DNA of 17,860 bases, taken from assembly GCA_002774185.1 (NCBI GenBank), contig PEZG01000026.1, positions 1 to 17,860 of the forward strand, written 5' to 3'. A program made the position numbers and the translations under genes. Shown here in pieces: positions 12,420 to 17,860 of this stretch (position 1 is the stretch's first letter; each line of letters opens with the position of its first letter). The notes under the pieces are model-generated. The model was given only the letters and a program-made list of their open reading frames with translations. It searched no databases and was not told where the DNA came from. This stretch comes from Candidatus Roizmanbacteria bacterium CG09_land_8_20_14_0_10_41_9 (GTDB lineage Bacteria > Patescibacteriota > Microgenomatia > UBA1406 > GWC2-37-13).

Positions 12420-12479
12420 ATAGCAAATTAGCGCATTGGTTTCAAAAATAGAGATAATATAACAGGCTATATGGTACAA

Positions 12480-12491
12480 TATACTCGCTAT
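12480..12491 (+). promoter_or_regulatory. -10 box of the deoxyribosyltransferase-like gene, leaderless
   Basis: TATACT at 12480-12485 lies 6 nt before the ATG at 12492. An overlapping TACAAT at 12475-12480 is a weaker candidate. This spacing decides the start in favour of MAVELP over the ATG at 12471. Confidence 0.5.
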
Positions 12492-13229
12492 ATGGCCGTA
12501 GAGTTACCAACACACTCACAGGATTTCATAAAAATAGATGTGGATCCTTCTTCAAGGCGAAGATACATAGAAGATCTATTACGAAGAGATGGATTAACAG
12601 GAATTTCGGAAGATCCGAGAGCGGCCTATTGTGCGATTTCTTTAACTTCAACACCAGATGAGTTAAAACCCATACTCAAAGAACGTCAATTTATATTAAC
12701 GCAAATATTAGAAGAGGCCGGTATTTCGGCTTATGATCCGTCGTCTGCTCCATTTTCACCTGATAGGGGACTAGAAATTGGTCCTGATGAAATTTATCGT
12801 GTTGATAAGGGAAAGTTGGTTGGCGCCCGATTCTTCGTTACGCACGATATCCTGCCCTCAACTGGTGTAGGAGTAGAAATAGAAGCAGCGAGAATGTACA
12901 ACAGAATTTCTGTCGTTCTTCATGATGCGGGCATAAGGACATCGCGTATGCAAGCTAATAGGACCATTCATTTATGGTACAATGGTTTTGCTGCTCAAGC
13001 AGAGGAATTTGTCAGAGTATTTCAATTTTTGCAAGGCTTTGAGCCCGGCATAGGTTTTGATAATGGTGTACCTGTTTTATTAGGGTTTGATACTCAAGGA
13101 AGAACTGTAAATTTAGAACAAGCGGTTTATTCTCGATTCCCCCAACTACAGTATCATTATAACGGGCAGATTCCTATAGTGCAGACTAGGGTAATAAACC
13201 CTCAAATCATTTGTGAAAAGGTTAACTGA
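12492..13229 (+). CDS. Nucleoside 2-deoxyribosyltransferase-like protein
   Basis: The 245-residue protein resembles the nucleoside 2-deoxyribosyltransferase superfamily. The core opens with AAYCAISLT (44-52), the usual first strand, then KERQFILTQILEEAGISAYDP (63-83). IYRVDKGKLVGARFFVTHDI (101-120) includes the conserved Asp105 and Asp119. STGVGVEIEAARMYN (123-137) holds the probable nucleophile Glu129, and VVLHDAGIRTSRMQ follows. Such enzymes move deoxyribose between bases or hydrolyse nucleosides. Next to thyA and folA, a role in deoxynucleotide salvage is plausible. The C-terminal 80 residues (about 165-245) match nothing I recognise, and neither do the first 40. The gene is A/T-rich like thyA and folA and ends on TGA, 5 nt from the end of copA. 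Confidence 0.7.
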   Translation: MAVELPTHSQDFIKIDVDPSSRRRYIEDLLRRDGLTGISEDPRAAYCAISLTSTPDELKPILKERQFILTQILEEAGISAYDPSSAPFSPDRGLEIGPDEIYRVDKGKLVGARFFVTHDILPSTGVGVEIEAARMYNRISVVLHDAGIRTSRMQANRTIHLWYNGFAAQAEEFVRVFQFLQGFEPGIGFDNGVPVLLGFDTQGRTVNLEQAVYSRFPQLQYHYNGQIPIVQTRVINPQIICEKVN

Positions 13230-13234
13230 TCCGT

Positions 13235-15451
13235 TTACCGAGGAGATTTTGTGTTCCATGTCATTTTCATCAATAATGCATTGGTCACGACGCTGACTGA
13301 GGAAAAAGCCATGGCAGCGGCAGCAAGCGCCGGATTCAGGAGCCAGCGGGTAACAGGATACAGGACTCCGGCTGCAACCGGAATCCCGACAACATTATAG
13401 AAAAATGCCCAGAATAAATTCTGCTTGATTTTCTTCAATGTATAGGAACTTAACTCGATTGCCTTAATCACATCCCACAAATTATTTTTCAGCAAAATTA
13501 TTTCTCCGGTTTCAATTGCGACATCCGTCCCTGACCCAAGAGCAATTCCCAGATCGGCAACCGCAAGAGCAGGAGCATCATTGATCCCATCCCCTACCAT
13601 CGCAACGACTCCCCCATTCTTTTGAAGTTTTTTGATTTCATCGGATTTTTCTTGAGGTAGTACTTCACTTAGAATCGTATCTATTCCTAGACTTTTCCCA
13701 ATAGTCTCTCCTACCCTCGTTGTGTCTCCGGTAATCATCGCAACCCGGATATTCATTTGTTTTAACTTGGCGATAACGTCTTTGGCTTCCTCTTTTACCA
13801 CATCCGCAATTCCAACAATTCCAATAATTTCGTTATTTCTTGCTATAAATACTACGGTCTTTCCCGCATCCTGAAGAGAATTTTTATTTTCCTGTACCCG
13901 ACCTGCTACATCAATTCCGTGCTGTATCATAAACCGTTCTGTTCCAAGTACTATTCTTGCACCGTCAAGCAGTGCCATAACGCCTTTCCCGGATACCTCC
14001 TGAAAATGAAAAACCCGATCTGCCTTTGTATTTTTTTCTAAAGCCTTTTTAACGATTGCGCTGGCTAACGGGTGGTTTGAATTCTTTTCAAGACTATACG
14101 CGATTCTCATAAGGTTTGACTCATAGTCAAGCGATATTTCGTCCGTCACTACGGGTTCTCCCTTTGTCAGGGTTCCTGTTTTATCAAAGACCATAGTATT
14201 AATCTTGTCTGCGATTTCCAGAGCCTTTCCACTTTTGATGAGGATCCCATTTTCTGCGGCAAGCCCAGTCCCCACCATGACAGCAGTTGGTGTCGCGAGT
14301 CCCAAGGCGCAGGGACACGCAATAATAAGAACGGATAGAAACGCATTCAACGCGAACGAAAATGAATATCCGGCTACAGACCATGATAGAAATGAAATAA
14401 AAGCAAGGACAAGAACTGCCGGGACAAAATAAAACGAAACCCTGTCGGCAAGGAGCTGAATCGGTGCTTTTGAACCCATTGCCTCCTCGACGATTTTTAT
14501 GATTTGCGAAAGCATCGTTTCGTCCCCGACCTTTGTAGCTTTACAGATAAGCACGCTGTTGGTATTTATGGTTCCTCCGATTACCGTATCGTCCTTTTTT
14601 TTCTCAACCGGAATGCTTTCTCCGGTTACAAATTTTTCATCCACTGCAGATTCTCCATCCATGACAATCGCATCAACGGGGATTGTCGCACCGGGCTTCA
14701 CTATGAATATATCGTTGACTTTCACTTCCGATATCGGGATCTTCTCTTCTTTTCCATTTTGGTAAAGAATTGCCTCCTTGGGCTGAAGACCGATGAGTTT
14801 TTTAATTGCTGCACTGGTTTTTCCCTTCGTAAGTGCCTCTAAATATTTTCCGAGACTGATAAAAATTAGAATGAGGACAGAACTTTCAAAGTAAAGCGAA
14901 AGACCCATGGTTTGCCCTGAAGGAAACAATATTGTGGTAATGCCAACATAGATGCTGTACAAATAGGCTGAAAGCGTTCCTAAGACTATCAAGGAATCCA
15001 TATTCGGAGCTTTCCGAATAAAACCGCTTATTCCGCTTTCATAGATGGATTTATTCAGGTAAATGACCATCGTCGCAATAAAGAATTGGATCGTAATAAT
15101 GACGCCTTGTGAGAACGCAGGTTGGGGAAGGTTGATCATCGGGCCCATGGAGAGATAGATTAAAGGGATCCCAAACAACAGCGATAAAAAGAACGTCTTC
15201 CAATTCTGAGAAACTCCACCCCCGGGGTGTACATGTGTGTGGTCAACTTCTTCAGTTCCGTATCCTAAATCGGCAACAATTTTTTTTATTTTGTCGATTT
15301 CAATCACCTGCTCATCATGTTCAAAAAGAACTTTGCCGGATGCGTAATTAACAGAAGCATTTTTAATTCCGCTCGTAGTATTCAGTTTCCGCTCGATTAA
15401 ACTAGCGCAGGATTGACAGTGCATCCCCTGAATTCTCAATAAATGTTTCAT
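13235..15451 (-). CDS. copA: Copper-exporting P1B-type ATPase
   Basis: CopA pumps Cu(I) out across the membrane at the cost of ATP. Its 738 residues contain one N-terminal HMA domain with GMHCQSC (Cys12, Cys15), then a His-containing linker HTHVHPGG (71-78). Eight membrane segments are expected, with the ion-binding CPC at 379-381 (IIACPCALGLATP). The actuator loop has TGES (276-279). The P-domain has DKTGTLTKG with phosphorylated Asp423, the N-domain has SNHPLA with the SEHP-type His-Pro at 460-461, and GDGINDAPALAVAD is at 620-633. Tyr685-Asn686 and MAFSSVSVV (714-722) supply the later Cu(I) ligands of subgroup 1B-1. It starts 10 nt after the stop of the fusion gene, so it is the last gene of the operon. 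Confidence 0.97.
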   Translation of the reverse strand: MKHLLRIQGMHCQSCASLIERKLNTTSGIKNASVNYASGKVLFEHDEQVIEIDKIKKIVADLGYGTEEVDHTHVHPGGGVSQNWKTFFLSLLFGIPLIYLSMGPMINLPQPAFSQGVIITIQFFIATMVIYLNKSIYESGISGFIRKAPNMDSLIVLGTLSAYLYSIYVGITTILFPSGQTMGLSLYFESSVLILIFISLGKYLEALTKGKTSAAIKKLIGLQPKEAILYQNGKEEKIPISEVKVNDIFIVKPGATIPVDAIVMDGESAVDEKFVTGESIPVEKKKDDTVIGGTINTNSVLICKATKVGDETMLSQIIKIVEEAMGSKAPIQLLADRVSFYFVPAVLVLAFISFLSWSVAGYSFSFALNAFLSVLIIACPCALGLATPTAVMVGTGLAAENGILIKSGKALEIADKINTMVFDKTGTLTKGEPVVTDEISLDYESNLMRIAYSLEKNSNHPLASAIVKKALEKNTKADRVFHFQEVSGKGVMALLDGARIVLGTERFMIQHGIDVAGRVQENKNSLQDAGKTVVFIARNNEIIGIVGIADVVKEEAKDVIAKLKQMNIRVAMITGDTTRVGETIGKSLGIDTILSEVLPQEKSDEIKKLQKNGGVVAMVGDGINDAPALAVADLGIALGSGTDVAIETGEIILLKNNLWDVIKAIELSSYTLKKIKQNLFWAFFYNVVGIPVAAGVLYPVTRWLLNPALAAAAMAFSSVSVVTNALLMKMTWNTKSPR

Positions 15452-15461
15452 GACGATCCAA

Positions 15462-16808
15462 TTAATTGACTACCTCAATCGTTCCGGTTACCATTCCCAT
15501 CCAACAACTAAACCGGTATTTCCCCGGTTGCCTGGGAGTGAATTCCTTTGCGGTTGTTTTCCCGGGTGTGAGATCAATCTGTCCTTCAAATAGACTCCGG
15601 GATATGATCGCATTCGTACATCCGCTGGTTCCGGTATCCGTTACTTCCCACCGGACAGGAACGCCCGTTTTTATTTTGAAATAATTCGGATCGTATCCGC
15701 GGGAAGACGCATTCATCTTGAGAAGCTGCTTTCCGTCTACAATCGGAACAAGACCCGAGCTATTATTTGTGTCCTGGCGCACAACATTTGTGGAAGGACC
15801 AAGGATTGAAGGAGATGAAAATCCCAAGACATTTAACTGGGAAGAAATATTGGTGACGGCGAAAAAAAACACAAGGATTCCGGCAATTTTTGAAAACGCT
15901 ATGGAAAATTTAGGATTCTGGAATAACGTATTGCTGGAAGCGCTGATAAACGCAAGCGCCGGAAGCGTTCCGAGAGCAAACGAAAACATGATAAGAGAAC
16001 CTTTTAGGGCACCTCCAGAAATAAGAGCAATACTTTGGGTGCTCAGGGTGAATCCGCACGGAAGAAAAAAAGTGAATGCTCCGATAAAAAATGGGATCAG
16101 GCTATTTTGCGAGGACCTTACACCCAAAGCTTTTTTCATTACGGATGTAGGAAGCGATATCTGAAATTTTTGAAACGCTGATATACCAATCATCTGAAAA
16201 CCTAGGCCAATCATAAATATAGAAACTGCAATAATGAGGAAAGCGGTAAAAAAAGGAGTTAAGCGGATAGCTCCTCCGATAAGCCCAAGAACTCCTCCGA
16301 GTATCGCAAAAGAAATCAGTCTTCCGGCATGGAATGAAATATGGGATGTTGCGCCCCCGCGGGACCATTGTCTGGAAAGTGAAAGGATGATTCCTCCAAC
16401 CAGTGCAGCACAGCTCGATATGCTCGCCAGCGCTCCGAAAATGAAATAGGCGAACAGGGGAGAAGTGGCACTAACCGTGGAAGAAACCGATGTTGCATTA
16501 CCTATAAAAATGAATAGATTTATCAAGACTGCTGCAGTTATTACGATAAACAATAATTGGAATATGTCGAGCTTTTCTTTTTTCAACGAACTGTGGGAAA
16601 ACGTATACCCTTCTGCTTCAAAAAGAGCATTAAGGCTATGTTCATTAACACGGGGGTCAGTTTTTTCCAGCGTCACAGTATTGTCCCCCATTGATACGGA
16701 TGCATGTATTCTGTAGGTATCCCTGATTTTTTGTTCAATAATAATCTTGCAGGATTTACAATGTAGTCCACTGATAAAAAAAGTTGTGTTAGGATTTTTA
16801 TTTTTCAT
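15462..16808 (-). CDS. HMA - SafE/DsbD-like membrane - cupredoxin fusion protein
   Basis: Three modules share one chain of about 448 residues. First is an HMA domain with ISGLHCKSC (two Cu-binding Cys). A membrane part with about seven to eight helices follows, of the TauE/SafE-DsbD (UreH) type, with SSCAALVGG and FLPCGFTLSTQ carrying the paired buried cysteines. The last is an outward cupredoxin-like domain with GTSGCTNAI and PGKYRFSCWMGMVTG, where Cys and Met residues are likely copper ligands. Similar fusions occur beside copA in other bacteria. It probably passes copper or electrons between the membrane and the outside. An ATG at 16847, with GAGGA 11 nt before it, would add 13 residues but overlaps iscU. 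I prefer 16808 because the HMA domain starts there. The numbering is uncertain by those 13 residues. Confidence 0.85.
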   Translation of the reverse strand: MKNKNPNTTFFISGLHCKSCKIIIEQKIRDTYRIHASVSMGDNTVTLEKTDPRVNEHSLNALFEAEGYTFSHSSLKKEKLDIFQLLFIVITAAVLINLFIFIGNATSVSSTVSATSPLFAYFIFGALASISSCAALVGGIILSLSRQWSRGGATSHISFHAGRLISFAILGGVLGLIGGAIRLTPFFTAFLIIAVSIFMIGLGFQMIGISAFQKFQISLPTSVMKKALGVRSSQNSLIPFFIGAFTFFLPCGFTLSTQSIALISGGALKGSLIMFSFALGTLPALAFISASSNTLFQNPKFSIAFSKIAGILVFFFAVTNISSQLNVLGFSSPSILGPSTNVVRQDTNNSSGLVPIVDGKQLLKMNASSRGYDPNYFKIKTGVPVRWEVTDTGTSGCTNAIISRSLFEGQIDLTPGKTTAKEFTPRQPGKYRFSCWMGMVTGTIEVVN

Positions 16809-16822
16809 ATTGTTATAAATTA

Positions 16823-17323
16823 TTATTTCCTCTGCTCCCCTACCCATTCGCCGTACCGATCCTCTATCTCACATTTTGATTTCTCGATCCGTTTGTGGAA
16901 TTCTTCCAAGGCTTTAGGGATCGGTTTCCCGTGTTTTGAAAAGTAGTCGTGAATCGCTTCATTCAGCGCATCAACCGCCAACAAGGAACAGTGGACTTTA
17001 ATCGGCGGGAGAGACTTTAACGTTTTTATCACGTCGTCCTTTTGCAATAGAAGTGCTTCAGTAAGAGTTTTGTTTTTCGCCAGATCCGTTATTACACTGC
17101 TGGTCGCAATTGCCGCAGCACACCCGTACGTCTCAAATCCGATATCTTTAATTATTTCCCTCCCCTGTTTGTTTTTGCCGATTTTTATGTATAAATGCAT
17201 AACATCACCACAAACAACATTCCCAACCTCACCAGTTCCATCAGGACGTTTAAGTTTTCCATAGTTGTGCGGATGTTTGAAATGACTAATAACTTTTTTC
17301 GTATAGCTATGTACGTTCGTCAT
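16823..17323 (-). CDS. iscU: Fe-S cluster scaffold, IscU/SufU-NifU type
   Basis: This is the scaffold on which a 2Fe-2S cluster is built from iron and the sulfur supplied by IscS. In its 166 residues the three ligand cysteines are in place: GNVVCGDVM (Cys38, with Asp40), TYGCAAAIATSS (Cys68) and KVHCSLLAVDAL (His111-Cys112). A typical IscU has about 130 residues; this one carries an extra charged C-terminal helix of about 30 residues ending near EDRYGEWVGEQRK. It lacks the 18-21 residue SufU insert, which fits IscU better. Its start overlaps the end of iscS by 17 nt, and 14 nt separate its stop codon from the next start, so the genes are surely cotranscribed. Confidence 0.94.
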   Translation of the reverse strand: MTNVHSYTKKVISHFKHPHNYGKLKRPDGTGEVGNVVCGDVMHLYIKIGKNKQGREIIKDIGFETYGCAAAIATSSVITDLAKNKTLTEALLLQKDDVIKTLKSLPPIKVHCSLLAVDALNEAIHDYFSKHGKPIPKALEEFHKRIEKSKCEIEDRYGEWVGEQRK

Positions 17324-17860
17324 ATTTAAAAGGTGAAATGGATCTGAACTTATTAACGATATTGGGTAATACGTCTAGTAAATAATTTACTTCGGATTTC
17401 GTAGTCCACCTTCCCAAACTGATCCGCAAAGACCCGTGAGCCGCTTGAGGTTTTAACCCGATTGCAAGAAGCACATGGCTTGGCGCAAGGGTTCTTGAGG
17501 AACAGGCTGACCCCGTTGAGACCTCAATTCCCGCCAAATCCAACTCTATCAATAGGGATTCTCCCTCTGCAAATGGAAAAGAAACATTCACATTGTTGGA
17601 AAGTCTTTGGGTTGGGTGGCCGTTAAGATGAGAACCTTTTACTTTCTGCAAGATACCGGCGATCAGCCGGTCTCTTAACGCGGTCATCCGTTCATTTTCT
17701 TTTGCCATCGTCTTCGAACAAATTTCCGCAGCCTTTGCAAAACCGACAATCGCAGGGACATTCACCGTTGAAGACCGAAGTCCACTTTCATGTCCTCCTC
17801 CATGCAGGATAGGTTCTATAGTTACTCCAGTTTTTACATATAACAGTGCGGCGCCCTTAG
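17307..17860 (-). CDS. iscS: Cysteine desulfurase, C-terminal part (5' end outside window)
   Basis: This PLP enzyme takes sulfur from cysteine as a persulfide for IscU. Only the last 184 residues are visible. They begin with KGAALLYVKTGV, just after the PLP lysine. HGGGHESGLRSSTVNVPAIVG is the classic segment that follows. The active-site loop VSTGSACSSRTLAPSHVL carries the catalytic Cys, and LRISLGRWTTKSEV is the usual C-terminal motif. The loop is a long one of the IscS/NifS (group I) type. This is the first gene of the operon that can be seen; its promoter lies right of the window. Confidence 0.95.
   Translation of the reverse strand, partial: KGAALLYVKTGVTIEPILHGGGHESGLRSSTVNVPAIVGFAKAAEICSKTMAKENERMTALRDRLIAGILQKVKGSHLNGHPTQRLSNNVNVSFPFAEGESLLIELDLAGIEVSTGSACSSRTLAPSHVLLAIGLKPQAAHGSLRISLGRWTTKSEVNYLLDVLPNIVNKFRSISPFKYDERT

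Noticed and set aside
14205..14842. Forward-strand open frames opposite copA.
   Set aside because: They are antisense to a well-conserved ATPase with all motifs and have no promoter or ribosome binding site of their own.
15718..16164. Long forward frame of 148 codons opposite the copper fusion gene.
   Set aside because: It mirrors a membrane-protein coding strand and has no recognisable motif. It is a shadow of the real gene.

Overview
The window looks like a piece of chromosome from an uncultivated Patescibacteria (Candidate Phyla Radiation) bacterium, possibly from the Microgenomates side. This is inference from family knowledge. The supporting signs are a threonyl-tRNA synthetase that starts directly at its editing domain with no TGS domain, a trigger factor with no PPIase domain, a DUF5660-like protein beside it, a small four-helix-bundle (23S-IVS type) protein, a minimal GIY-YIG protein, tRNA genes without encoded CCA, and compact genes with almost no leaders. 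TGA acts as an ordinary stop (for example in the GIY-YIG and deoxyribosyltransferase-like genes), so the Gracilibacteria/Absconditabacteria recoding is not seen.

Layout. 1-993 (-): thrS, cut at its 3' end. 1219-2007 (+): alpha/beta hydrolase. 2085-2807 (+): exported VanW-like protein. 2802-3074 (-): GIY-YIG protein. 3157-3307: tRNA-Val(GAC) with unusual interleaved palindromes and a GTCTATAG inverted repeat. 3324-4601 (-): MiaB/MtaB-type radical-SAM methylthiotransferase. 4755-5309 (+): exported lysozyme-like protein. 5409-6287 (+): short trigger factor. 6311-6859 (+): DUF5660-like protein. 6866-7462 (-): second lysozyme-like protein. 7502-8050 (-): membrane-anchored FAM173-like methyltransferase. 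8113-8850: tRNA-Arg(UCG), a broken tRNA copy, a four-helix-bundle gene between imperfect inverted repeats, and tRNA-Lys(CUU). 8928-9702 (+): methyltransferase, apparently frameshifted near its end. 9719-9889 (-): a 56-residue ORF. 10050-10886 (+): ECF-type sigma factor with an N-terminal membrane helix. 10973-13229: thymidylate/folate cluster of thyA, folA and a nucleoside 2-deoxyribosyltransferase-like gene. 13235-17860 (-): an apparent operon transcribed iscS (cut) - iscU - HMA/SafE/cupredoxin fusion - copA.

How the genes fit together. The last operon links Fe-S cluster assembly with copper handling, which makes sense because Cu(I) attacks exposed Fe-S clusters. ThyA makes dTMP and releases dihydrofolate, which FolA recycles; the deoxyribosyltransferase-like protein could supply deoxynucleosides. 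Several genes (VanW-like and two lysozyme-like proteins) act on or near the cell wall.

Two sequence-level patterns stand out. Seven genes have a -10 box only 6-8 nt before the ATG, which predicts leaderless mRNAs. In contrast, the two forward genes for exported proteins have a consensus sigma-70 promoter followed by a terminator-like hairpin and U7-U8 that run straight into the ATG. The second most interesting item is the membrane-tethered sigma factor.
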